Of a stretch of DNA of 64,000 bases, positions 15,742 through 24,028 are shown piece by piece. The stretch comes from Tsukamurella ocularis (GTDB taxonomy: Bacteria > Actinomycetota > Actinomycetes > Mycobacteriales > Mycobacteriaceae), in the NCBI RefSeq assembly GCF_024807615.1, contig NZ_JANUCJ010000001.1, forward strand, positions 248,001 to 312,000, in the 5' to 3' direction. Position 1 is the first letter of the stretch; each line of letters starts with the position of its first letter. Both the position numbers and the translations under genes were made by a program. Below the pieces are notes generated by a model, which was not told the origin of the DNA, ran no database searches, and was given only the letters and a program-made list of their open reading frames with translations.

Positions 15742-17202
15742 ATGACGCCGACCCAGCAGCCCGCACCGTCGGGCGCACCCCTGCCCGCCCTCGCGACTGC
15801 ACCCGCCCCGTCGAGGCCCCGGGTCGAGGCCCACGGCATCGACGTCATTCCCGACGCCGAGCGACACGGCCGCGCCCGCGACCTGTTCGCGCTGTGGTGC
15901 GCGCCCAACATCAGCTACCTCTCCGTGGTGGTCGGCGGGGCGCTCGTGCTCTTGGGCCTCGAGCTCTGGCAGGCGATCGCCGTCGCGGCCGCCGGCTGCC
16001 TGTTCTCCGTGGTCACCGGGATCGTGGCGATCCCGGGGCCCGCGTCGGGCACGCCGAGCCAGGTGACCACCCGAGCGATGTACGGGGTGCGCGGCAACCG
16101 CGTCGCGATCGCCGTCAACGGCTGGTTCGTCTCGGTCTGCTACATCGCCATCAACTGGGCCGCGGCGGCGGCCGTCGGGTACGCGCTTCTGCAGCACTTC
16201 GGGGTGCCGGTCGGCACGCCGGTCAAGCTCCTCGTGATCGCGGCGATCGCCACCGCGACGGTGACGGTCGCGATCTTCGGGCAGGGCATGATCAGCCGCC
16301 TGTACCCCCTGCTGTCGCTGCTCCTCGGCATCGTCTTCCTGGTGATGTCGGGATTCGTCGTGGCTCGCGCCGACGTCGGCTTCGCGCAACCCGCGCCGCT
16401 GCACGGCCCGGCGCTGTGGGCCGCGGTGCTGGGCGGGGTCACCCTGGTCGCCGCGGCGCCGCTGTCGTACACGATCAGCTCCGACTTCGCCCGCTACCTG
16501 CCCCCGGACACCAGTCCCGCCTCCGTCGCCACCGCGACGGCCTTCGGCGGCGCGATCCCGGGCTTCGTCCTCGTTTCGGTGGGCGCCCTGGCGGCGACCG
16601 CGGTCGACATATCCGACCCCCAGGCGGGCCTGATCTCGATGATCCCGTCGTGGTTCGTCCCGGTCTTCCTCGTCGCGGTGATCGTGAGCACCGTCAGCAA
16701 CAACGCGCTCACCTCGTACAGCGCCGGCCTCGCGCTGCAGTCGGTCGGCGTGCCGCTGAGCCGGGCGCGGGCGGTCGCGGTGACCGGGGTCCTCGGCGCG
16801 GTGCTCACCCTGTACGCGCTGTTCGTGTCCGACTTCCTCGGCGCGGTCAGCAGTGCACTGTCGATGCTGGTCGTGCTCATGGGACCGATCATGGCCGTCT
16901 ACGTCACCGACATCGTGCTGCGCCGCGGCCGGTACGACGGGCCGGCGCTCAGCGACGTCTCGTCCACCTCCCGGTTCTGGTTCACCGGCGGCGTGAACCT
17001 GGCCGGCGCCGTCTCCGTGCTCGCCGCGGCGGGCCTCGCCCTCCTCTGCGCGCACACCGTCGAGTTCCGCGGTCCGATCGCCGTCGGCCTGGGCGGGATC
17101 GATCTCTCGCTCCCGGTCGGCGTACTCGTCGCCGCCGGCCTGTACGCCCTGCTCACCCGCATCCTCTACGGATTCCCCACCACTGCATCGGAGAAGCCAT
17201 GA
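15742..17202 (+). CDS. NCS1-family nucleobase/hydantoin permease
   Basis: A 486-aa, 12-helix permease of the purine/cytosine/allantoin (NCS1) family. LFALWCAPNISYLSVVVGGALVL is the first helix region, followed by SQVTTRAMYGVRGN and, later, SYTISSDFARYLP and VSNNALTSYSAGLALQSVG, all characteristic. GGAGG precedes the ATG by 4 nt. The stop overlaps the amidohydrolase ATG (ATGA), so uptake and hydrolysis of one substrate is likely. Cytosine, allantoin or hydantoin-like compounds are candidates; sequence does not decide. Confidence 0.88.
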   Translation: MTPTQQPAPSGAPLPALATAPAPSRPRVEAHGIDVIPDAERHGRARDLFALWCAPNISYLSVVVGGALVLLGLELWQAIAVAAAGCLFSVVTGIVAIPGPASGTPSQVTTRAMYGVRGNRVAIAVNGWFVSVCYIAINWAAAAAVGYALLQHFGVPVGTPVKLLVIAAIATATVTVAIFGQGMISRLYPLLSLLLGIVFLVMSGFVVARADVGFAQPAPLHGPALWAAVLGGVTLVAAAPLSYTISSDFARYLPPDTSPASVATATAFGGAIPGFVLVSVGALAATAVDISDPQAGLISMIPSWFVPVFLVAVIVSTVSNNALTSYSAGLALQSVGVPLSRARAVAVTGVLGAVLTLYALFVSDFLGAVSSALSMLVVLMGPIMAVYVTDIVLRRGRYDGPALSDVSSTSRFWFTGGVNLAGAVSVLAAAGLALLCAHTVEFRGPIAVGLGGIDLSLPVGVLVAAGLYALLTRILYGFPTTASEKP

Positions 17203-18818
17203 CCACCACCCTGCACCGCGGCGGCCGGATCTTCACCGCGGACCCGGACCGCCCCTGGGCCGAGTCCCTCCTCGAGTCCGGCGGCGTGCTGACCTTCGTC
17301 GGATCGGACGCCGACGCGCGCGACCTCGTCCGCGACGTCGACGGCCTGCGGATCGTCGAGCTCGACGGTGCCGTGGTCCTGCCCGGCTTCGTCGACGCGC
17401 ACACCCACCTCGTCCACCTCGGCACCTCGCTGGGCCAGCTCGACCTACTCGGCGCCCGCGACGCCGCCGATCTGCAGGACCGCCTGCGCGCGTACGCCGC
17501 GGACCGTCCCGATGCTCCGCGCCTGCTCGGCGGCAAGTGGCTGTTCGATCCGCTCGGCGGGCGCGCCCCCGACCGTCACCTGCTCGACGCGGCCGTCGCC
17601 GACCGCCCCGTGTACCTGTACTCGAACGACATGCACTCGACCTGGGTGAACACGGCGGCCCTGGCCGAGCTCGGCATCGGCGACTCCACGCCGGATCCCC
17701 TCGGCGGCACCATCGCCCGCGACGCGAGCGGCGCGGCCACGGGCATGCTCTACGAGACGGCGGCGCTCGAGCTCGCCGACGACTTCCTCGCGCGGCAGGT
17801 CTCCGACGCCGACCGCGACCGCGCCCTCGACGCCGCGGTCGCCGCCTACCTCGCGGCGGGCGTGACGGGCGCCGTCGACATGGGGATGCGCGCGGACGAC
17901 CTCGCCGCCCTCGAGCGCGCCGCGGCCGACGGACGGCTGGGGATCCGGGTCGCCGCGCACTGGCTCGTCGCACCGACCGGCGACCCCGCAGCGAACCTGG
18001 CGCAGGTCGACGAGGCCCGTGCGTACGCCGAGCGGCTCGCCGGCGGCCCGATCCAGATCGCGGGCATCAAGATCATGGTCGACGGGGTCATCGACAGCTG
18101 CACCGCCGCCATGCGGGCCCCGTTCGCCGACGGCAGCCGGCCCGGCCCCATCTGGCCCCTGGCGGCGCTGGAGCCGGTGGTCCGGGCCGCCGACGCCGCG
18201 GGCCTGCAGGTGGCGATGCACGCCATCGGCGACGAGGCCTCCGACATCGCGCTCACCGCGATCGAGCGCGCGATCGAGGCGAACGGCCCGCGCGACCGGC
18301 GGCACCGGCTCGAGCACCTGGAGACGGTCGCCCCGGAGAACGTCGCGCGGCTCGCGCGGCTCGGCGCCGTCGCGTCGATGCAGCCCGTGCACGCGGACCC
18401 GGCGATCCAGTCGACGTGGCGCGCCAATCTCGGCGACGACCGCGTCGACCGCGGCTACCCGTGGCCCGAGTTCAACGCCGCGGGCGCGGTGCTGGCCTTC
18501 GGCTCCGACGCGCCGACCGCTCCGCACCCGCCCCTGCCGAACATGTTCGTCGCGTCCACGCGGCGGTCGGCGATCGACCCTGCGCTGCCGGCGAACCTGC
18601 CGGAGCTGGCGCTGCCGCTCGCCGAAGCCCTCGGGCACGCGACCCGCGACGCGGCCTACTCGTGTCGGTGGGAGGACGTCGCGGGGACGCTGCGCGCAGG
18701 GCTGGCCGCGGACTTCGTCGTGCTCGACGCCGATCCCTTCGCCGCCGGGCCGGACGCGCTGCTCACTGCGCAGGTGGCGCGGACCGTCGTGGGCGGCCGG
18801 ACCGTGGCCGGGCACTGA
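17199..18818 (+). CDS. Amidohydrolase family protein (YtcJ-like, Amidohydro_3)
   Basis: A 539-aa metal-dependent hydrolase. VVLPGFVDAHTHL holds the metal-binding His68-x-His70. HAIGDEASDIALTAIERAIE, HRLEHLETVAPENVARLA and AFGSDAPTAPHPPLPNMFVA complete the metal site. No signal peptide, so it acts in the cytosol on what the coupled NCS1 permease brings in. Many relatives hydrolyse N-acyl or exocyclic amide compounds; the closer cytosine deaminase motifs are absent. The start overlaps the permease stop by 4 nt. Confidence 0.85.
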   Translation: MTTTLHRGGRIFTADPDRPWAESLLESGGVLTFVGSDADARDLVRDVDGLRIVELDGAVVLPGFVDAHTHLVHLGTSLGQLDLLGARDAADLQDRLRAYAADRPDAPRLLGGKWLFDPLGGRAPDRHLLDAAVADRPVYLYSNDMHSTWVNTAALAELGIGDSTPDPLGGTIARDASGAATGMLYETAALELADDFLARQVSDADRDRALDAAVAAYLAAGVTGAVDMGMRADDLAALERAAADGRLGIRVAAHWLVAPTGDPAANLAQVDEARAYAERLAGGPIQIAGIKIMVDGVIDSCTAAMRAPFADGSRPGPIWPLAALEPVVRAADAAGLQVAMHAIGDEASDIALTAIERAIEANGPRDRRHRLEHLETVAPENVARLARLGAVASMQPVHADPAIQSTWRANLGDDRVDRGYPWPEFNAAGAVLAFGSDAPTAPHPPLPNMFVASTRRSAIDPALPANLPELALPLAEALGHATRDAAYSCRWEDVAGTLRAGLAADFVVLDADPFAAGPDALLTAQVARTVVGGRTVAGH

Positions 18819-18833
18819 GCCGCGGCGGGGCGG

Positions 18834-19547
18834 CTACTTCGCGGTGCGGACCTTGTTCGTCGCCGCGGCGAGGGCCTGGGCGAAGCCCGCGCGGTCGGCC
18901 CGGGCGGCGTCGCTCACGGTGGTCGAGACCAGCAGCACGGCGTAGCCGCGGACCTGTTCGCCGCCGATGATCTGCTCCTGCACGAAGCGGGTCTCCTTCC
19001 CGTCGATCGCGACCGTGCCGGTCGCGCGGGTGAGCACGGCCCGCGCGCCCTTCGGCGCGCCGGGCAGCGCGATCGGGGCCGAGGTGGCGTTCATGACGAC
19101 CCGGTCGGCGGAGCCGGGCTTCGGGTTCATCTCGATGCGGAAGGACTCGCAGCCGGCGGGGATGCGGAGCGCGTTGTCCACCGCGCCCGCGGAGGAGAGC
19201 GTCTCCGCGAGCGAGGTGCGCTTCGCCTCGTTCACGGCCACCACGATGGGCATCCCGGCCGCCCGGGTGAGGGCGCCGCGGTCGAGCGCGGGTGCGCACT
19301 GCGCGGGGGTCACGCGGGCCCCGGAGATGCCGGTGCCGACGCTCTCGGTGATCTCGGAGAGGTCCTGCGTGGTGACCTTCTCGACCCGGTATCCCGCGGG
19401 GAACTCGCCCTGCGTCAGCAGCAGCTGCGCGGCGGGGGTCGTCGGCTTCGCGGGCGCTGCGGAGGCGATCCCCGCGGGCGTCAGGGCCGCCGGGGCGGCG
19501 AGGGCGACGGCGGCGAGGGCCAGGGCGGAACGACGGACGGCGCGCAT
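18834..19547 (-). CDS. Secreted protein of unknown function, paralogue A
   Basis: A 237-aa exported protein. ATG at 19547 gives a classical signal peptide (MRAVRRSALALAAVALAAPA, cleavage near ASA-AP) and is preceded by GGGGAA. The mature part begins TPAAQLLLTQGEFPAGYRVEKV and has a cysteine pair (TPAQCAP, AGCESF) that likely forms a disulfide. The layout resembles mycobacterial exported proteins grouped as DUF5642/sensor-like. It shares architecture and several motifs with the next gene upstream, pointing to duplication. Function unknown. Confidence 0.7.
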   Translation of the reverse strand: MRAVRRSALALAAVALAAPAALTPAGIASAAPAKPTTPAAQLLLTQGEFPAGYRVEKVTTQDLSEITESVGTGISGARVTPAQCAPALDRGALTRAAGMPIVVAVNEAKRTSLAETLSSAGAVDNALRIPAGCESFRIEMNPKPGSADRVVMNATSAPIALPGAPKGARAVLTRATGTVAIDGKETRFVQEQIIGGEQVRGYAVLLVSTTVSDAARADRAGFAQALAAATNKVRTAK

Positions 19548-19634
19548 GAAGGTTCCCCTATCGGTTCGGCATCGGCGATGTCGACGATAGTTCATCACGC
19601 ATGCTCGCCGGCGAACAACCGACAGCCGGTCGGG

Positions 19635-20351
19635 CTACTGCGCGGCGCGCACCTTGTCGACCGCCGCGGTGAGGGTCTGCGCGAACGCCGCCCGGTCGAG
19701 CTTGCCGCCCTGCGAGCCGGACGCGGTGACCACGACGGTGAGGCCGCGCACCTGCGAGATGCCCTCGACCTGGTTGACGACGACCTTGCGCTCCTTACCG
19801 GGCTTGCCGTCCTTACCGTTGACGGTGACGGTGCCCGACCCCTGCGTCGCGATCACCATCGCGCCGGCGGGCACCCCGGGCACCGAGGTGCGGGTTACCT
19901 TGATGGCGATGTGCGCCTTGGCCGGGACCTGCTCATTCGGCTCCAGCTCGACGGTGACGTCGCTGCACCTGCTCAGCATGTCCGCGTTCGTGCCAACGGG
20001 CTGCGTGGAGATGACCTCGACGAGCCCGGTCGTGGTGCGGTCACTGAAGGCGCTGACCATCGGGAGGTCGCTCGCACGCTGCTGCAGGGCCGGCGTCACC
20101 TTGGGCGCGCACTCCGCGGGCGTGACCTTGAGGTTCTTCGCGAACTGGTTCAGCGGCGCGATCATCTCCAGCCGCTCGGCCACCGACAGGGGCATCACCT
20201 CGTAACCGGCAGGGAACTCGCCATCGGCGAGCAGCAGCTTGCCGACGGGGGTCGTCGGCGCACCGGCGGGATCCGCCCGGGCCACCGCCGCGGGGGCGAC
20301 GAGAGTGACGACGGCCATGCCGACAGCCAGAGTGTTGCGGAGAGTACGCAC
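19635..20351 (-). CDS. Secreted protein of unknown function, paralogue B
   Basis: A 238-aa exported protein with signal peptide MRTLRNTLAVGMAVVTLVAPA and cleavage after VARA. The mature start, TPVGKLLLADGEFPAGYEV, and the segments VTPAECAPKV, LSRCSDVTVELEPNE and ISQVRGLTVVVTASG align with the neighbouring paralogue, including both cysteines and the AFAQTLTAAVDKVRAAQ tail. The two lie 87 bp apart in the same direction, probably a tandem duplication that has since diverged. Function unknown. Confidence 0.7.
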   Translation of the reverse strand: MRTLRNTLAVGMAVVTLVAPAAVARADPAGAPTTPVGKLLLADGEFPAGYEVMPLSVAERLEMIAPLNQFAKNLKVTPAECAPKVTPALQQRASDLPMVSAFSDRTTTGLVEVISTQPVGTNADMLSRCSDVTVELEPNEQVPAKAHIAIKVTRTSVPGVPAGAMVIATQGSGTVTVNGKDGKPGKERKVVVNQVEGISQVRGLTVVVTASGSQGGKLDRAAFAQTLTAAVDKVRAAQ

Positions 20352-20490
20352 GGTGAGGACTCCTAGATCTGCGGTGTCAAAGACGCTGTTCGCAATGACA
20401 CTCTAGACAACAACCATTGCAATCGTGAAGCCGGTCCCGATGCCTCGATTCGGCCGCGCGCCCTGCGCCGCTTCTGCAAAGCTGCGAGCC

Positions 20491-21999
20491 ATGGGTGCCG
20501 ATGTCGATGCCAGGGTGTTCACTCGCGAGGACCGCATGCGGTTCCGCCGCCAGGTCCAGCGCGGTACAGACGCCATCGCCCGGATGCTGGCCGAGGGCCT
20601 GTTCACGGACGACGGTGCGCCGCCGGAGCCGCTGCTCGGCATGGAGGTCGAGCTGAATCTCGTCGACGACGAGATGGAGCCGGCCATGGCGAACGCGGAG
20701 GCGCTCGATGCCATCGCGGACCCGGACTTCCAGACCGAGCTGGGCCAGTTCAACATCGAGATCAATGTCGCGCCAAGGCCGTTCGTCGACCAGAGCACGG
20801 AAAACCTCGAGGACTCGCTGCGGGACTCCCTGAACCGCGCCGATGAGCGGGCCCGCGCCGCAGGCTCGAATCTGGTCATGATCGGCATGCTCCCGACCCT
20901 CGAGGAGGAGCACTTCGGCAAGCAGTGGTTCTCCGCGAACCCGCGCTACGACCTGCTCAACGAGCAGGTCTTCGCCGCCCGCGGAGAGGACATCGAGATC
21001 GACATCGAGGGCGCGCCGCTGCCCGGCGCGGTGGTCGGCGAGCGGCTCGACATCACCTCGGACACCATCCTCCCCGAGGCGGCGTGCACCTCGCTGCAAC
21101 TGCACCTGCGGGTGGCGCCCGAGGACTTCGCGGCGCACTGGAACGCGGCACAGGCCATCGCGGGGGTGCAGGTGGCTATCGCCGCGAACTCCCCCTTCCT
21201 CGCAGGGAAGGCCCTGTGGCACGAAACCCGCATCCCGCTATTCGAGCAGGCCACCGACACCCGTCCGATCGAGCTGCGCAATCAGGGTGTGCGGCCGCGG
21301 GTCTGGTTCGGCGAGCGGTGGATCACCTCCACTTTCGACCTGTTCGAGGAGAACACCCGCTACTTCCCCGCACTCCTGCCGGTGTGCAGCGACGTCGACC
21401 CGCTCGAGGTGGTCTCCCGCGGCGAGTCGCCGGAACTGCCTGAGCTCCGGATGCACAACGGCACCGTCTACCGCTGGAACCGACCCGTCTACGACGTGGT
21501 CGACGGGCACGCCCACCTGCGGGTGGAGAACCGGGTGCTGCCCGCGGGCCCGACGGTGGTGGACACCATGGCGAACGCCGCCTTCTACTACGGCGTGGTC
21601 CGCGCGCTGGTGGAGGCCGACCGCCCCATCTGGACCCAGATGAGCTTCGACGCCGCGACCGAGAACCTGCACTCCGGCGCCCGCGACGCCTTCGACGCCG
21701 GCCTGTACTGGCCCAACGTCGGATGGATCCGGCCCGACGAGCTGGTGCTGCGCCGCCTGCTGCCGCTGATGGACGCCGGCCTCAAGTCCTACGGCGTCGG
21801 TTCGAAGTCGCGCGAACGGTACATGCATGTGCTCGAGGGTCGGTGCATCCAGCGCCAGACCGGCTCGTCGTGGCAACGGCAGGCCGTCGCGAACCGCGAG
21901 GCCGCGGGCGAGTCCCGCGAGCAGGCGCTACGCGGCATGCTCGCCGACTACGTCCAGCACATGCACGAGGGGAACCCGGTGCACACCTGGGAGGTGTGA
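20491..21999 (+). CDS. Glutamate–cysteine ligase family (GCS2) protein
   Basis: A 502-aa ATP-grasp-like carboxylate–amine ligase of the GCS2 type. LLGMEVELNLVDDE holds the metal/ATP-binding acidic pair, followed by FQTELGQFNIEINVAPRP, EAACTSLQLHLRV and VAANSPFLAG-like AIAANSPFLAGKALWHETR. I chose ATG at 20491 (MGADVDARVFTREDRMRFRRQ); an in-frame ATG 22 codons earlier extends without family similarity. Glutathione is not the usual thiol of mycothiol-making actinobacteria, so the true substrate pair is uncertain. Confidence 0.8.
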   Translation: MGADVDARVFTREDRMRFRRQVQRGTDAIARMLAEGLFTDDGAPPEPLLGMEVELNLVDDEMEPAMANAEALDAIADPDFQTELGQFNIEINVAPRPFVDQSTENLEDSLRDSLNRADERARAAGSNLVMIGMLPTLEEEHFGKQWFSANPRYDLLNEQVFAARGEDIEIDIEGAPLPGAVVGERLDITSDTILPEAACTSLQLHLRVAPEDFAAHWNAAQAIAGVQVAIAANSPFLAGKALWHETRIPLFEQATDTRPIELRNQGVRPRVWFGERWITSTFDLFEENTRYFPALLPVCSDVDPLEVVSRGESPELPELRMHNGTVYRWNRPVYDVVDGHAHLRVENRVLPAGPTVVDTMANAAFYYGVVRALVEADRPIWTQMSFDAATENLHSGARDAFDAGLYWPNVGWIRPDELVLRRLLPLMDAGLKSYGVGSKSRERYMHVLEGRCIQRQTGSSWQRQAVANREAAGESREQALRGMLADYVQHMHEGNPVHTWEV

Positions 22000-22006
22000 G
22001 GAAGAT

Positions 22007-22546
22007 TCAGCGGCGCAGCACGAAGAAGAACGGCGGTACGTCGCGCAGGTCCATGACGCCCAGGAGGGTGGCCTCGTCGACGCGGCGGAAGTGGTCGTTG
22101 ATGGGCAGCGCGTCGTAGCTCATCGTCGCGGTGACGACGCCGCGGTGCTCCATCATCCGCAGCCGCGCACGAGGTTTCGCGGTGCGCGCGAGCCGCAGCC
22201 CGCGGCGGGCCAGCGGTGCGGTGGCGGTGAGCAGCGCCCGGGGCAGGCGCATCGACGCGCCCAGCGGCATCGCGGCGGGGTTCACCGGGTACGGGCCGCG
22301 CGGACCGTCGAAGACGAGCGGCTGCACGTCGTTCGCGGAGGCGAAACGCTTACCGTGCCAGCCGTACAACTCGAGGAGGCCGTCCATGGGGTGTCCGGTG
22401 TCGAGGCCCTCGCCGCGCCAATCTCCGAACACGTCCGCGACCTGAACGGCGGGCAGCGCGTCGTAGAGCGCGAAGGCCTCGGTCGCGGTGCCCGCGGCCT
22501 GCAGGCGGGCCAGTTCCACCGCCGGTGCTCCGGGTGTCGTGGTCAT
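22007..22546 (-). CDS. DUF4334 / GXWXG domain protein
   Basis: A 179-aa protein with the GXWXG motif as FGDWRGEGLDTGH (residues about 40–52), a second LYGWHGKRF, and a C-terminal DUF4334 block (MMEHRGVVTATMSYDALPINDHFRRVDE…MDLRDVPPFFFVLRR). AGGAGG precedes the ATG by 3 nt. The family is common in actinobacteria and fungi with no agreed function; a lipid- or small-molecule-binding role is a guess. It lies 40 bp after the TIGR01777 gene on the same strand and may share its transcript. Confidence 0.8.
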   Translation of the reverse strand: MTTTPGAPAVELARLQAAGTATEAFALYDALPAVQVADVFGDWRGEGLDTGHPMDGLLELYGWHGKRFASANDVQPLVFDGPRGPYPVNPAAMPLGASMRLPRALLTATAPLARRGLRLARTAKPRARLRMMEHRGVVTATMSYDALPINDHFRRVDEATLLGVMDLRDVPPFFFVLRR

Positions 22547-22586
22547 CGGTCCTCCTCGTCGGCGCCGTCGACCCGACGGTACGCGC

Positions 22587-23933
22587 TCAGCCGCCGAGCA
22601 GGTGGGCCAATGCGTCGTCGACCGCGGGATACCGGAAGGAGTGGCCGCGTTCCTCCAGCACGGCGGGACGCACCCGCTGGGAGGCGAAAGCGAGGTCGTT
22701 CGCGCCCTCGCGGCCCAGGAGGAGCGCCGGGCCGAACGCCGGGACGGGGAGCAGGGTCGGCCGGTGAACGGCCCGTCCGAGGGCGCGGGTGTACGCGGCG
22801 TTGCGGACCACGCCGGGCGCCACAGCGTTGACGGGCCCCGACAGGCCGGTATCCCACAGCGCGCGGTGGTAGATGTCGACGAGGTCGTCGATGCTCACCC
22901 ACGGCTGCCACTGGCCGCCGTCGCCGAGCCGGCCCCCGAGTCCCGCGCGGAACAGCGGAAGCAAGAGTTTGAGCGTTCCGCCCTGCGGCGCCTGGACGAT
23001 CCCGGTGCGGACGGTGACCACGCGGGTCCCGTCGCCGGCCCCGTCGTGCGCAGCGTCCTCCCACCGCTGCACCACGTCGGCGAGGAAGTCCGGCTCCGCG
23101 GGCGCCGACGCCTGCTCGGTGAGGACCTCGTCGCCCCGGTCGCGCCCGTACCAGCCGACGGCGGAGGCACTGACGAACAGCGGTACGCCGGCCCGGGCGG
23201 CGGCTCGCGCCAGGAGCCGGGTCGGCTCGATCCGGCTCGCTGCGACCCGTTCCTTGTGCGCCGGCGTGAACCGCCCCGCGATGCCCGCGCCGGCGAAGTG
23301 GATGACGGCGTCCACGCCGTCCAGGGCGGAGGGATCAGGCGCCGCGGGGTCCCAGCGACGTTCGTCGTCGGACTGCGGTTCGCCGCGGACCAGCCGCAGC
23401 ACCCGGTGCCCGCCGGTGCTGAGGAAGGCGACCAGGTCCGTTCCGACCAGGCCGGACGCGCCGGTCACCGCGACCGTGGACGGCCGCAGCCCCGCGTCAG
23501 CCGCCCGACGGTGCGCGGCGAGGTCCCCGGCGAGACGCCGGTAACGGAAGGCGATGACCTCCGCGAGCAGACGCTCGGGCACGGGGGTGTGCACCTCGTC
23601 GGTCACCCGGGTGCGGGTGGCGTCGACGGGCTCGAAGCCGTGGACGTGCCGCCACGGGACCAGGCCCGCGGGCAGGGACCGGGCGCCGCCCACGGAGACC
23701 TCGTCGACGAAACGCCGCCCGGGGACGTACACCGACGGGTCGTGCGCCGCACGCCATTGCAGGCCGCCGGGGAGGTCGATCACCGTCACCCCGTCGGCGA
23801 GCGACGTCGCCTGCGACCGGAGCCGCATCGGCAGCCAGGGCGCCTGGAGGCGGGCGAACGCCCCGGGCCGGGAGAACCAGTCGAAGACCTCGTCGACGGG
23901 GGCGTCGACGACTGCGGATCCGTGTATTCCCAT
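22587..23933 (-). CDS. TIGR01777 NAD(P)-binding epimerase-like protein with SRPBCC domain
   Basis: A 448-aa two-domain protein. Residues about 1–145 form a START/SRPBCC-like ligand-binding domain (VDAPVDEVFDWFSRPGAFARL…VPERLLAEVIAFRYRRL). Residues about 150–448 form an extended SDR: VAVTGASGLVGTDLVAFL, VIHFAGAGIAGRF, SASAVGWYGRDRGDEVLTE, and QPWVSIDDLVDIY, the TIGR01777/SDR39U1 signature. The natural substrate of the family is unknown. Divergent from the SigK-type operon, whose promoter lies in the 95-bp gap. Confidence 0.85.
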   Translation of the reverse strand: MGIHGSAVVDAPVDEVFDWFSRPGAFARLQAPWLPMRLRSQATSLADGVTVIDLPGGLQWRAAHDPSVYVPGRRFVDEVSVGGARSLPAGLVPWRHVHGFEPVDATRTRVTDEVHTPVPERLLAEVIAFRYRRLAGDLAAHRRAADAGLRPSTVAVTGASGLVGTDLVAFLSTGGHRVLRLVRGEPQSDDERRWDPAAPDPSALDGVDAVIHFAGAGIAGRFTPAHKERVAASRIEPTRLLARAAARAGVPLFVSASAVGWYGRDRGDEVLTEQASAPAEPDFLADVVQRWEDAAHDGAGDGTRVVTVRTGIVQAPQGGTLKLLLPLFRAGLGGRLGDGGQWQPWVSIDDLVDIYHRALWDTGLSGPVNAVAPGVVRNAAYTRALGRAVHRPTLLPVPAFGPALLLGREGANDLAFASQRVRPAVLEERGHSFRYPAVDDALAHLLGG

Positions 23934-23994
23934 GGCACCACGCTAGCCCCGGGACACCGCTCGCACACGGTGGGAAATCTCTCCGCGCCGGTCC

Positions 23995-24021
23995 CCATCC
24001 GGCGGCGCCGCGGCTCCGAAT
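23995..24021 (+). promoter_or_regulatory. SigK-type promoter of the FAD oxidoreductase–rskA operon
   Basis: CCATCC (23995–24000) and CCGAAT (24016–24021) are separated by 15 bp. They equal, as I recall it, the consensus of M. tuberculosis SigK-dependent promoters. Since sigK is encoded in the operon downstream, this implies positive autoregulation. Seven to eight nt after the –10 is ATG 24029, so the mRNA should be leaderless. An ATG at 24020 overlaps the –10 and is excluded as the start. Confidence 0.8.
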
Positions 24022-24028
24022 GACGGGC

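Noticed and set aside
20425-20490. Upstream ATG extending the GCS2-family protein by 22 residues
   Set aside because: The extension has no family similarity, and the internal ATG at 20491 fits the usual N-terminus.
24020-24022. ATG at 24020 as start of the FAD oxidoreductase gene
   Set aside because: It overlaps the –10 element CCGAAT, so it would lie upstream of the transcription start.
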